Shown here piece after piece: positions 46,671 through 57,843 of a DNA stretch of 64,000 nt (the first letter of the stretch is position 1; each line of letters opens with the position of its first letter). The DNA comes from Lepidostoma basale (Eukaryota; Arthropoda; Insecta; Trichoptera; Lepidostomatidae): NCBI GenBank assembly GCA_022606425.2, contig JAHDVF020001509.1, positions 124,001-188,000 on the forward strand, written 5' to 3'. A model generated the notes under the pieces. The model was not told the origin of the DNA. It ran no database searches and was given only the letters and a program-made list of their open reading frames with translations. The position numbers and the translations under genes were made by a program.

Positions 46671-47324
46671 ATGAGTTTCTTGTTCGGCGGACGGTCTAAT
46701 AAGACTTTCAAGCCGAAGAAGAACATCCCTGAGGGCACCCACCAGTATGATCTGATGAAGCACGCCGCGGCCACCCTCGGCTCGGGTAACCTGCGTTTGG
46801 CCGTCATGCTGCCGGACGGCGAGGACCTCAACGAGTGGGTGGCCGTCAACACCGTGGACTTTTTCAACCAGATCAACATGCTGTACGGCACCATCACGGA
46901 GTTCTGCACGGAAGATAGCTGCGCCATCATGTCGGCGGGGCCGAAATACGAGTATCACTGGGCGGACGGGCACACAGTGAAGAAGCCCATCAAATGCTCG
47001 GCCCCCAAGTACATCGACTACCTCATGACGTGGGTGCAGGACCAGTTGGATGACGAGACGCTGTTCCCCTCCAAGATCGGGGTGCCCTTCCCCAAGAACT
47101 TCCTCTCTATCGCCAAGACTATTCTGAAACGCCTGTTCCGCGTGTATGCCCACATCTATCACCAGCACTTCTCCGAGGTGGTGCAGCTGGGCGAGGAAGC
47201 CCACCTCAACACCTCCTTCAAGCATTTCATCTTCTTCGTTCAGGAGTTCAGCCTGATAGACCGGCGCGAGCTGGCCCCCCTGCAGGAGCTGATAGAGAAG
47301 CTGACAGCCAAGGACGCGCGATGA
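46671..47324 (+). CDS. mats: MOB kinase activator 1 (mats), intronless
   Basis: Hippo-pathway co-activator that binds and stimulates the NDR/LATS kinases (Warts, Tricornered), limiting growth and acting in mitotic exit. A single exon of 217 codons runs from an ATG in CACGATGAG context to a stop. The reading frame is open further upstream, but MSFLFGGRSNKTFKPKKNIP is the family's conserved N-terminus. The Mob1 core is fully conserved: GEDLNEWVAVNTVDFFNQIN, FCTEDSCAIMSAGPKYEYHW, and HIYHQHF. The zinc ligands (two Cys, two His) are present. Length matches MOB1 in animals (about 216). No introns interrupt it, unlike all the multi-exon genes around. An AATAAA lies near 47673. Confidence 0.95.
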   Translation: MSFLFGGRSNKTFKPKKNIPEGTHQYDLMKHAAATLGSGNLRLAVMLPDGEDLNEWVAVNTVDFFNQINMLYGTITEFCTEDSCAIMSAGPKYEYHWADGHTVKKPIKCSAPKYIDYLMTWVQDQLDDETLFPSKIGVPFPKNFLSIAKTILKRLFRVYAHIYHQHFSEVVQLGEEAHLNTSFKHFIFFVQEFSLIDRRELAPLQELIEKLTAKDAR

Positions 47325-48496
47325 GTCTGCCCGCGGCCCCTCTGTACATATTATCCTCGGGCCGCCCTCTGCGTATTTGTGTAAAATAAGATCTCTTTAA
47401 GTAAGTCACTATTATTTATGTATGTACTCCCTCCCCTCCCTTACACACACACACAGCCACAGCCACTAGGGTCCGGCCGATACTTCCGCGCTGCCTGTGT
47501 AGACTGAAGTTCACTTCACTTCTTCGTGTCTAAGGAGACAGGAGCAAAATGATCCTCACAGTACCGTGTGCACCCAATTGCGCACTTCCTGCCCTAATAC
47601 AGAACAAATTGTACTCGTAAATTGGCTTTTTTTATTTTTAGAAAATGCATTTTTATTTATAACTTTTGTTTGTAATAAAAATATGATCCTTATGAATCTA
47701 GTAATTTTATTTTAGATTTTTGTTGCTATCACAACAGATGTCAACAGGAAGCGAGCGCAACAATCAGCCGCAATGTTGCCAGCGCACGCTCTGATAACGT
47801 TCCGCTCCAGCCGCCTGATGAAGTTTGTCATAATGATTATAAAAGATAAAATTACTTTTGTGTATTTTATATTTATTTAGTTCCCGGTGCTTTTACTATA
47901 ATATTTAATATTTATGCAAATGTCACTTTTGTAGAATTTTGGGGTGACACGTTTCATATTACTAGGGAGCATTATCAAATGTCGACATTAGGAATTACCA
48001 TATTTTTCAGACCACAAGACCCACTTTTTTATTTTGAAAATTTATCCAAAAATAGGGGTGATATATATAATAATATAATTTTTCTTCTTTTAATAATAAT
48101 TATAAAATTTTTAGAGGGTGTCTTATGATCTGATGAGTCTTATCGTTCACAAAATAGGGTGTTTTAAAGACCCTCGCCTACTCTTGCGAGGCGAAATATG
48201 TTACAACCATAAAATATTATATAATAAAACTTGTAGAAAACCAAAATTTTTATCAATATAATTGTTTATATATAGAGAGTTACATTATTGTTCAAGAAAC
48301 AATATTTATTTTATATTATATACTTTTACGGTAACTTATGTTGTTACAGAAAGAGGCATCTGGTTTCTAAATAATAAATATAAAGTAAATGATGTTAATT
48401 CATTATTAAGGTAGACGGAGTTCAACCAAGTAAAACAAGAGGAACTCTACAATAGTTTTATTAAGTATTGCATGATCGGAGGGCCCCGGGCAAGTC
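47325..48496. other. MOB1 3' region and AT-rich spacer
   Basis: The MOB1 3' UTR, then AT-rich DNA, with motif E at 48157-48207 and a TTCAAGAAACAAT segment near 48291 also present near 5510. On the minus strand the SF1 poly(A) signal (plus-strand TTTATT at 48457-48462) lies only about 35 bases after the SF1 stop. Confidence 0.45.
48157..48207 (+). ncRNA. Hammerhead-ribozyme-like motif E (weak)
   Basis: GGTGTTTTAAAGA, a helix of CTCGC/GCGAG, then GCGAAATATGTTACAACC. The 5' GGTGT can pair with ACAACC allowing one bulge. The CTGANGA core is degraded to TTAAAGA, so this is a relic at best. Confidence 0.3.
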
Positions 48497-51400
48497 CTAG
48501 CGGGGAGGCGGCGGGGGCGGAGGGGGAGCAGCCCCCCAGGGCGGCGGGGGCGGGAAGGGGCGCCATCCCATACCCTTCTGAAACAGACAACCAGTTTGTT
48601 AGTGCAAGTCCCGAGTCTCGGTTACACCCAATACTTGCTTACATGATCCCAAGACTGACCTGATTGTCCTGACCCATTAGTGTCCCGGGGGGCCCAAGCA
48701 TGGCGCCCATGCCCATCCCGGGGGGTGCTACGTTGGAGCCCATATTCATACCGGGCAGCCCCATGCCGCTATTGGGCATGCCCATTCCATTTCCTGGCGG
48801 ACCCATCCCGGTACCTGGTGGGACAATGCCCATTCCAGGAGAGCCCATCCCGGTACCCGGTGGACCCATTACTGTGCCTGGGGGACCCATTCCGGTGCCA
48901 GGCGGAACCATTCCGGTACCTGGCGGAGCCATACCTGTGCCAGGTTGACTCATACCCATGCCGGGTGGACCCATTCCAGTACCCGGTGGACCCGGTATAT
49001 TGGTGCCCAGGGGCCCTACCCCCGGGGGTCCTATGCTAGAGCCAGAGGGTCCCATCTGTCGGCTCATAACCCCCATCATCTGGAAGGTGGGGGGCGCCAT
49101 GAGAGGGGGTATGTGATTGTTGATGCCGGGCGGAGCGGAGCTCCCTGGAGGTGGTGGTTGAGGGTTGAGCCACGGAGCTACAGTGGAGGGTGGGGGAGGC
49201 GGCGGGGCAAAGGGAGGCGGCGGCAGTGTAGCCGGCGCCATGATGGCCTTCATGGGTCCTCCCCGTGTATCTCCGAAACCTCTGCGAGGCCCAGCATTGG
49301 ATGTGGGGGGTGGGGGGCCTTCACCTAGCTCTGCCATGAGGGAGAGATACTCTTCGTCTATTTTAGCTCGCGCGGCTGCAGGCGGCGGTCCTCCCTGGCC
49401 GGGCCTCTTTGAGCGACAGTCCCCGGCAATGTGCCCCGCGCCACCGCAAGAGGAGCAGACAATGGTGTTAGTCACGTTGGGTTTGTCGGGACACTGAAAG
49501 AGGTTTAAAATGCTTTGTAATATATTTTAGAAATCACTGAGCACTGAGCACTGATCACGCGAGAGACAACGTACCATCCAGCTCTTGTGATCGGTTGCGC
49601 CGCAGTTGGAGCAACGGCCGCGGGCATCTCCCTCGCGCAGGGTGCCGTTGAGCTGTGCCAGCTCGCGCAGCTGCATGCGGCGGAGATCGTTTTGTCCCTC
49701 GGGCACCTCCACCCCTTGGCGGATCACCTCTTTGATTTTGTCTACAGCTCTCTTGAGGCACTCGGGGTTGGTGGCCGTAATGTACGCGTGCAGCGGCTCG
49801 TCCTCACCAGGCAGCGGCTGCCCATCTTTGCGGCCCACCTTGCCCTCCTTCACCGAGCCCTTCCCGCGGATTATTATCTTTGCGCCCGTCTCTTTCTCCA
49901 TGGCTGCAACACAATTGGGATTATTACAATATCCTGATTGGATGGACAAACAGAAGAAATGAAAGATAGGGGTGGTGAACTCACACTTTAGGGTGTTCCC
50001 GCGCGGGCCGATGAGGAGGCCCACGAAGTTGAGGTCGGGGTGCTGCTCCTGCGGGATCATGACCTTGTCGTGGACGCGGATGATGGGTGGCCTGGAAGAA
50101 GCGAGCAGTTAGCAGTTAGCGGTGCTCCGCAGCGGGTATTGCGGTGTACGTAAGGTGTGCACGGTACTGACTTGTAGTCGCTGGGAGGCTTGAACTCGGG
50201 GTTGATGGTGATCATCCTCTGCACCAAGCTGTGGCGGGCCTCGTTGAGCTTGCAGCGGGTGCGGTACTCGCGCATGTTGATGCGCTTGCCGTCCGAGGAG
50301 TAGATGGGCTCGGGGGACGGGGACCTGCGGCACTCCGCACATTACAACTTGCCCTGCGGCACACTTCCACACAACCCGCGCATTACCCTTTTGTTACTAA
50401 TTATTGTACTTGTCTTGTCCTTTTAAGAAAATAAGGTTCCCATAAAACTGTGCTAATGTGAGTCTATCGTGCTAATATACTGTGATAGATAATCTTATAA
50501 AATGGCGCGGCATGGCGAGGGAGCGGCGCCAGACCGAGCCCCGGTGAAGTCCTACGAGAAATAAGGATTAAGTCGGCTGTTGGACAAACATTAGATTACA
50601 TGAGTGGAGTGGAGTGGGTATTATGCTGTAATGAAAGGGCAACAGTTAGTTAGAGAATAGGATTAGTTTATCTGATTGAGGGCACCTTTCCTCCGGATTG
50701 GGCGGGATGCCGAGGTCGCCGGATCTCAGCTTCCGGCTCACCTCCTCGATCTGCAGCTGAACTGGAACCAACAAGGGTTAGGCGTAGCCAAAACACACAT
50801 CATTAGACAGGGTGACTCACTAGCTCCCTAACAAGTACGTACTTTCAGCTGCAACACAATTGGATATTAAGTCAACTGAAATTAATATTATTACAACAAG
50901 CCAGTGGCAAGAGTGTACTTCTGAAACAAAATGCAGTTCACAATATTATATATTTAACAGGACAGATATTAAACAAACAGTATGCTGAAAATAAAATTAG
51001 ATATACGTGTGAAAATTGTGCTGCAAGAAACATTACTAGTAATAATAGTAAATAGCATTCTACCTCAGTTTACCAGCTAACTCGCATATTACAGAGATTC
51101 TTCATACACATACAGACTTGGCGAGCTTTACACTTGTATACTGTCCTGTCTCCGTGTGCAGAGAGCTGTGTTTAGTAGCTGTACAAGGGGTACTCACGCA
51201 AGTACTGCTCCTCCTGCTCCTTGGTGAGGGTGGGCGGCAGGATGGTGGGCATGCCGGGGATGAAGGTCTTGTCGTGCTCCGAGCCCGCCCAGCGTGACTT
51301 GCGGCGCCGCAGCTTGCGCTCCTCCGCCGTCTCGTCCGGGTTGCCTGCAACGAGAGATGCAGTGGCTCACTAGCACTAATACTAATACTCCGCTGGCGTG

Positions 51401-51978
51401 CGAGGAGCGGAGTCTCACCGTCAAGGTCCGGGGAGCGCTGCGCGGCCGGGAGGTGCGCGGCACCGGGCGTGTGGGCGGGGAGGGTGTGAGCCGGAGCCAT
51501 GGCCAGGGCCCGGCTGGCCAGGCCGCGCGCCGTGGAGGTGGTGGTGGTGCCCACCATCTGGTCCAGGAGAGCGATGGTCCCGTCGCGACTGTAACAAGCC
51601 ATGTGATGAGTTGAACGCCCGCAGAGCTGAGGGTCATTGTCAAATCCCGATATGGAACTGACCTGTCTTTGGATTTATTTCTATCTTTGCTTCTGCTTCT
51701 GCTTCTTCGATCCTTGGACCTCTTCCGTTCTTTCGATCGTTTCCCCTCTTTGTCTCTGCTCTTATGCCGACTTCTGTCTCTGTAATAATAATACTCTTCA
51801 TGTACTAACGATATCGAGGCTATTATAGTCGATCGTCGGATGTTCGTTACCTTTTCGATCTATGTCGTTCCCGATCTCTGTCGCGCTCTCGGTCTCTGTC
51901 TCGATCTCTATCTCGGTCCCGGTCCCTGTCTCGGTCGCGGTGCCGGGATCTGCTCTTTTCTCGGTGACGAGAGCTCAT
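48497..51978 (-). CDS. SF1: Splicing factor 1 / branch-point binding protein, 713 residues
   Basis: Binds the intron branch-point sequence with U2AF in the first spliceosomal complex. Exons (minus): 51978-51851, 51779-51663, 51588-51419, 51344-51198, 50761-50686, 50324-50172, 50091-49985, 49903-49575, 49493-48660, 48577-48497, phases closing. Residues 14-34 are Arg-Asp dipeptide-rich, followed by an RS-like basic stretch. RRRKSRWAGSEHDKTFIPGM is the U2AF65 ligand motif with its tryptophan. RSPSPEP is the phosphorylated SPSP site. The KH/QUA2 domain includes FVGLLIGPRGNTLK and AKIIIRGKGSVKEGKVG. Two CCHC zinc knuckles follow (CSNCGATDHKSWMC and CSSCGGAGHIAGDC). The tail has many GPPGTGM-type repeats and ends in polyproline. 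Confidence 0.95.
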
Positions 51979-52221
51979 CTTGCTAATTTTCAATTAATCG
52001 TACAAGGCCACTAAAAAGAGGACGGAAAGTCAGTGAAATTGCTTAAAAATTCTCTATAAGTTTTAATATACAACAATTTTTATAGAGAAACGAAAATAAT
52101 AAATAAAATATAAATAAATAACAACATTCAATAGGAAAACCTACATTCAAGTCAACAAGAAGCCGATGTCAAGTGTGCGACCATCAACTACAGAATTTTA
52201 CATAGATAAGAGCGCAGAATA

Positions 52222-52390
52222 GACAATGCCGTCTCGAAGTCTATGTTTATCAAGCCGTAATGTTAAATTTATAAATCTGGGTCCGACCGATCTGACAGCC
52301 GTCAAATGTCAAACAATTTTGGCAAAAATATCACGACTTTTTTTGGAAACAATAAATAATTCAATGTGCGTCCAATATATTACTTGTACT
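52222..52390. repeat. Dispersed repeat, second copy of 2597-2760
   Basis: GCCGTCTCGAAG, GCCGTAATGTTAAAT and ATCTGACAGCCGTCAAATGTC occur in the same order and spacing as at 2597-2690. It is immediately followed by LINE sequence, as the first copy nearly is. Confidence 0.55.
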
Positions 52391-52391
52391 T

Positions 52392-54165
52392 TTATAAAGT
52401 AATATGATAGAGAAAAGTAGTTCTGAAAAGAGAAGCGAAGAAATTTGGCCTTCAAATAAATGCCTCAAAAACAAAATATATGGTTAGCGCGCGCGAGTAA
52501 CATCCCCTTCAAAACATACAAATGGAACTACATATGTACGAACAGGTCCAGCATTTCACCTATCTGGGCTCGAACCACAATTCCAAGAACAAGCTGGCAG
52601 AAGAATTAAATAGTCGCCTTTTAGCAGCAAACAGATCTTTTCTGGGCTCTAAGTTACTTAGCAGGAATACCAAACTTTTAATATATAAGACTGATATGGC
52701 CATGTTTCATGGCATAATAGGTGAGATTGCACTAGACAAAATTTACATGACCGAAAATACGTTTTCTCTCTGGAGGCTTGTTTGATCTTAGTTAAGTTTA
52801 ATTTTAATTAGTGATAAGACTATGAAAGACAATTTGAAAAACAATAATAGTGTTTAAATAAGTGAATTGACAATTTTCGTGAGTGGCCACACTTTGGGGG
52901 GGGGGATGACCTAACCCCTCACCCTGCGGAGCAGGCTCGGAAGGCTGCATGTAGCGACACAAGAGATAGTTGGAAATCAGACACCCGAGGTAGCGGACGG
53001 GCCGCTCCCGGCGTCACGCCGGCCAAGGGCGTTCCCGCCATTTTGACCACGCTGGGGCCGGGCAAAACGCTTCTGAAGAGCCGGAGACCAGACCGGCTTT
53101 CGCTTCTACACTCTTCCCCATCGTCCGCCTCGCACGTCCCTCGTGGTGCGGACGGAGGAGGATGTCAAGCCGCCTGACACGGTCCGTCGCCGTCCACATT
53201 GACACCATCAGCAGCAAGGTGCCGGCTGCCTCAGATCCGGCCAGCCTCCACGTCACCCTTCGCCGTCGCCTGCCTCGCCCGATCCCCGCGGCGGAGGCCA
53301 GGTCGGCTCCAGCATCCACGGCTTTCCCCCCTTCGTCCGCCTCGCACGTTCCTCGTACGCGGACGGATGAAAGCAGCCCCGACTCGGCGCTGCTGTCCCG
53401 AGGATAACATAAGCGGTTAGTTCGAAGTCGTTGGCCAACGAATAGCAAGTAAGTCCTCTTTAGTTCATAAGTAATCTTGTTTCTTTCTTTTGTTATATTG
53501 TATGTTTGTGTGTTTAAATATAATTGTAAATAGTAAATATTGGTTTCAATCTCATATCACTACATCCCGGTGCAATCTCAATTAACATAATAATAATTAG
53601 CATTAGCGAGTCACTTGGGCATGAGCACGTTGTGAAGATTGGTTCGAGAACGGGAGTGAAATACGAGTAATCTTCATGTTTCACCCCGTGACGCCGACAT
53701 CTTCGTAACAAGACTATCATAAGACCGGTAATCACCTACGGCTGTGAGACATGGTCTCTAACGCAGAGAGAAGAAGGCAGGCTGGCAGTTTTTGAGAGGA
53801 AAATACTGAGAAAAATTTTTGGACCCCCGCTGGAAGATGGGACTTACATAATTAAAAAAGAAATCTGAACTTGAAGTACTGATAAACCAGGAAACAGTAG
53901 TGAGATTTTGTAAGTCTCAACGTCTACGGTGGGCTGGCCATGTGGAAAGAATGCCAGAGGGAAGAACACCACAAATTATATCCAGATGGGTGCCCCGCGA
54001 AAAGAGACTAAGAGGCAGACCGAGGAAAAGATGGGCGGATAGCGTGGAAGAAGATTGGGAGAAAATAGAAGGAGCTGAGGAATGGAGAGAGATAGCCAGA
54101 GACAAAAGTCAGTGGAGCTCTGTTGTGGAGAAGGCCAAGTCCCACACCGGGATGTAGCCTCGAGA
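52392..54165 (+). mobile_element. LINE reverse-transcriptase tail, interrupted by a solo LTR
   Basis: From 52430 the plus strand reads KREAKKFGLQINASKTKYMV, then HFTYLGSNHNSKNKLAEELN and NTKLLIYKT. After the LTR it resumes with [20 protein letters not shown] and RRWADSVEEDWEKIEGAEEW near the stop at 54155. These are the ordered C-terminal blocks of an RTE-like LINE. A frameshift is present around 53840-53880. The sequence joins across the LTR once one AGAC is removed. Confidence 0.8.
52692..53710 (+). mobile_element. Solo LTR, copy 3 (TG...CA, 4-bp target duplication)
   Basis: Starts TGATATGGCCATGTTTCATG, ends TTCGTAACA, and is flanked by AGAC at 52688-52691 and 53711-53714. Its 1019 bp match copy 1 at both ends and through the GGTTTCAATCTCATATCACT block. 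It is longer because the GC-rich centre contains two diverged copies of TCCGCCTCGCACGT(C/T)CCTCG about 210 bases apart (near 53125 and 53335), against one in copy 1. No internal protease, polymerase or integrase is present. Confidence 0.82.
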
Positions 54166-54172
54166 AATAAAT

Positions 54173-54340
54173 GAATGAATAACTTTTATAAAGTAAACAC
54201 ACCGAAGGAAATGTATATACATACTTACAAATGGTCCGGCACGAGGAGAGAGGTTAGACAGAGTAAAATGTACATAAATGTTTTGAAGGGGATGTTGCTC
54301 ACGCGCGCTAACCATATATTTTGTTTGAGGCATTTATTTG
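54173..54340 (-). mobile_element. Inverted LINE fragment beside its own parent
   Basis: The minus strand repeats the segment KTKYMVSAREQHPLQN that also occurs on the plus strand near 52475-52515; the nucleotide match includes TATGGTTAGCGCGCG. The two copies face each other across the LINE and LTR. A twin-priming inversion during retrotransposition, or a second LINE insertion, would explain it. Confidence 0.6.
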
Positions 54341-54497
54341 TCCTGTTAATAAAAATCCTGCTTTATGGACCATTGCAAAAAAGTTTTTGAAAATAATAAC
54401 GAAAATTATAGTTTTTGCAAGTCATACCTCGTGAATAGACCTGTATAATATATTATGAGCTCAGGCTCGTCGCTCTCATGAACAGCATTTTAATAAA

Positions 54498-55728
54498 TGG
54501 TGTTTTATTTAGAGGTATACAAATTCAAAATGAAAAAAACATATTAAAATAATGTTAATCTCTATGAAATTGGCTTTTATATTCCATTATTGTTTAAATA
54601 TTATTTCGGGCATGTGAGCGCCACGAATGAAGCGCAATCGTGAAGTCCAATTTTCGACAACTATATCGAGCAACTGGGGCCGTATATCGGCAATAACACG
54701 TCGAATGTTGACTTCCAAATGCTCCAACGCCTCTGGTTTATCAGCATAGAGTAGTGACTTCACATGCCCTTAAAAAAGTAATCTAATGATGTGAGATCAC
54801 ACGATCGTGGAAGCCAGTTTACAGGTCCATTTTGTGAAATATGCGCTCACCTAATGTTTCCCGCAATAAATTGATGGTAGCACCCGCTGTGTGGCATGTT
54901 GCGCCATTTTGTTGAAACCACAGCTCTGTCACATCAATGCCATTCAACTGAGGTACAAAGAAGTCAGTAATCATGGTTCTGTAGCGCACTTCATTGACCG
55001 TAACATTCTGGCCGGCATCGTCTTTAAAATAAAATGGGCCAATGATTCCACCTGCCCATGAAGCACACCAAACAGTGACTTTTAATGAATGTAAAGGCGT
55101 CTCGACAAAGGCTTCTGGGTTTTCTCCACTTCAAATTCGGCAATTCTGCTTATTGACATAGCCATTTAACCAAAAATGTGCCTCATCAGTGAACAAAATT
55201 TTGCGTTGAAAAAGAGGATCAAGCTGAATATTTTTTTCGGCCCATTCACCGAACCTACGACGCGCATATGGTCAAGCGGATCTTGGAAGCTTTTAAACCA
55301 AGATCTTTCCGCAGAACCTTCCACAAAGTGGATTCAATCCAATTGCTGTGCACAATGGCGAATCGACGGATTCTCCTCAACACTACGCTCCACAGCAGCA
55401 ATAACTTCTTCTGTGCGCACTATTTTTCGTCTTTGTGGATGCGTATTATCCACTAGAGTGTACGTGGTGCGAAAACCAATCCATGGTCTTCCGAATAACT
55501 TGCTCGGATGGACGATTATGTCGACCGTAAAATGAACGTAGTGCACGACAAGTTTGGCGAACCGAACCATGATTTTCAAAATAAATTTGCTGCGCTGTTC
55601 TGACGTCGGTCTATTCATGGTGAAATGGCAAAACGTACTGACTACAAATCAACTGTCAACTTGACAGTTTGTAGAAACAATGTTGCCAGTTTAAAAATCA
55701 AACCTCTAAAAAAAAACACCCCATACTA
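54498..55728 (-). pseudogene. Decayed mariner-like transposon
   Basis: The minus strand begins at 55618 with MNRPTSEQRSKFILKIMVRF and continues EEVIAAVERSVEENPSIRHC, the N-terminal helix-turn-helix region of a Tc1/mariner-type transposase. Further down, in broken frames, are pieces corresponding to the FQQNGATCHTA and DLTPLDFFLW type motifs near 54910 and 54800. Stops and frameshifts occur throughout, so it is inactive. The ends carry inverted repeats built on GGTGTTTT...TTTAGAGGT (about 54500-54520 and 55705-55728). Confidence 0.7.
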
Positions 55729-56290
55729 TTATATTTACTTGAGTAGCACTGTGTGGAAAATACATTTGACATGACCGATTCATAAAAATGGCGCTCTATA
55801 TCCATTATTAATTATCTAATTTATTATTATAACTGGGAGGGGTTTACGGGAAAATATCGGCAAGTCATTATTATTTTGTTGAAAAGCTCTTTACTTACAT
55901 CATTGTAGCGCCAGCCAAATCGATGCAAAGGGTGGAAAAAAAAAGAACTTCAAACGGAATATACTCATACAAATTTAGAACCATGTGAAGAGAAATATGT
56001 CAGTTATCTCTTTTTTGCCTCATCGCAGGAATATTCACGAATTTGCTATAATTGGATCTAAAGAGGTCGATTTCCTTTGCCACCTCATTTAAAAGATGAA
56101 TCATTCTTAATACAGGAGAACTTTGAAGCCCCTTTGTTCTGCTATAGCTGTGTTGCTGGATTATAAATACCCCCGGATAACAATTTAAAATGCTTACCTA
56201 GAAAGTTCACTCTGCATGATCCAAGAGTCTTGAAATCCAATATTCCTGTGAGAAATAATGAGGGATAAAAAAATATAGTAGTTATACTCC
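55729..56290. other. AT-rich spacer, no gene seen
   Basis: Sequence between the mariner and piggyBac elements. No ORF or repeat identified. Confidence 0.4.
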
Positions 56291-57843
56291 TTAACAGGTT
56301 CACTGCCAGCTCCGCCGATCGGCGGAGTAGGGTACTAACGAATAACTCCGAGCCCACCGATGGGCGGACTGGGCTCGTACGATTTCTATGACTCAGTGCT
56401 CGTCCGGCAGTCGCCGCAACAACTTGTTTCTATAGCGGAATTGCGCGCAAAATTTTAAACTTTCTCCACGTACTCTTGGTTTTTCGCTACCTATTATAGT
56501 TTCTGAGCTACCAAATAGTTATAATGGGAGACATACCAGGGCCTTCTCGGCCTAAAAGGCAACGTCGTTCTCAGGCTTTTCTTAGGGATAGTGACATAGA
56601 AGATGAGTTAGGAATTGAACTGAGTGAAGATGAGTACCGACCGAGTGAAAGTGAAGAAGACGAATCAGAAAATGAAGGTGAGGACGATGAACAGCTGTTA
56701 TTCACGAACTTTTCTGAAGTCAATGTGCCAAATTCTGAAACTCCTAATAATCATTGTATGGATGCTTCATCGTCTTCGGGATTGTCTGATCCTGGCTTCA
56801 GACCCTCTCAACAACGCCAGAGTGATTCACAATGGCTTACAGAGGGATTATAATAGCCACGAATTGGCAAAAAAAACCTTCTCGATCTCGACACATACTG
56901 CACCGGCACTTTGCGAAAATCTCTCAAGGCTAATCCGAAAGAAGTTGTCAACAAAAAGCTGGCGAAGGGTGAAAATGTGTCTATGTACCGAGACAGCGTG
57001 CACGTTGTAATGTGGAAAGATAAGAGACCTGTTCCTTACCTGACTACGGAATACGAAAACCAAATGGTACAGGTTGCGAATAAGCGAGGACAAGTGTCCA
57101 TGAAACCAGAAGCTATAGCCCAATACAACAATTTCATGTCAGGAATAGACCGACAGGACCAGCTGCTGGCATACTACCCTTGTGAAAGAAAGACCCTGCG
57201 GTGGTATAAGAAGTTATTTGTGCATACCATTCAACTTCTTTTAGTAAACTCGTTCAAGTTTTACAACAAATATTCTGGCGCAAAAAAAATGTCTTTATAT
57301 GATTTCCGACTTTCTGTCATCAATTCCCTGCTACCAGAGTCGGCGCCACCAGTAATAAGATCTCGTGCATCTGCTGGCTTGCATACCATTAGCAAGATCA
57401 CTGAAAAACGAGCAGATGGTCGTCGTATCAAGCGAAAAGTGTCGTTTATGTTCAAAGAAGAATAAACGGGTGGACACGCTATTTCATTGCATCCAGTGTC
57501 CAAATGAACCGGGTCTATGTATCGAGTGTTTTGATAATTATCACCTTATGCTGTAGTGAACCACTTGTGTTAGTTATTTCTTTGTAATTAAAACATTTGA
57601 TAAGACAAAACCCGAAAACGCCCATGGGCGGAGCTGGCACACTGGATGAAATTTCCTACCTATGGGTCAGGTCCGCCGATGGGCGGAGTTTTCATTTTTG
57701 CGTTTTTTTCCAAAACTTAAAAAAAAATCAGTATAATGTCTCAAAAATGTTGTTTAGGATGAATATGTAGCCAAATTCACAAAAAAAAACCCAACGGATT
57801 TTCCCAAACGAATTCCCCCATAGGCTGGCAGTGAACCTGTTAG
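56291..57843 (+). mobile_element. Non-autonomous piggyBac-like element with intact ends
   Basis: The left end is TTAA (56291-56294) plus CAGGTTCACTGCCAGC (56295-56310); the right end is the exact inverse repeat (57824-57839) followed by TTAG. TTAA is the piggyBac target, so the right flank has one substitution. Each end carries two palindromic boxes of the form TCCGCCGATSGGCGGA or a variant: 56311-56326, 56352-56368, 57619-57632 and 57672-57687. Length is about 1.55 kb because the transposase centre has been deleted. Confidence 0.85.
56524..57556 (+). pseudogene. Internally deleted piggyBac transposase
   Basis: The first part (56524-56850) encodes an acidic N-terminus (EDELGIELSEDEYRPSESEE, DEQLLF). 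After two stops comes sequence typical of the C-terminal third, from DLDTYCTGT through NPKEVVNKKLAKGENV, YNNFMSGIDRQDQLLAYYPC and RWYKKLFVHTIQLLLVNSF. A final cysteine-rich module (CRLCSKKN, CIQCPNEPGLCIECF) sits in a shifted frame. The catalytic Asp region between these parts is absent, so it cannot transpose on its own. Confidence 0.85.

Noticed and set aside
46533..47225. 230-codon minus-strand ORF
   Set aside because: Exact antisense shadow of the conserved MOB1 coding sequence.
48130..48150. A second CTGATGAG box just upstream of motif E
   Set aside because: No GAAA box or pairing partner follows at a usable distance, so I did not count it as a ribozyme-like motif.
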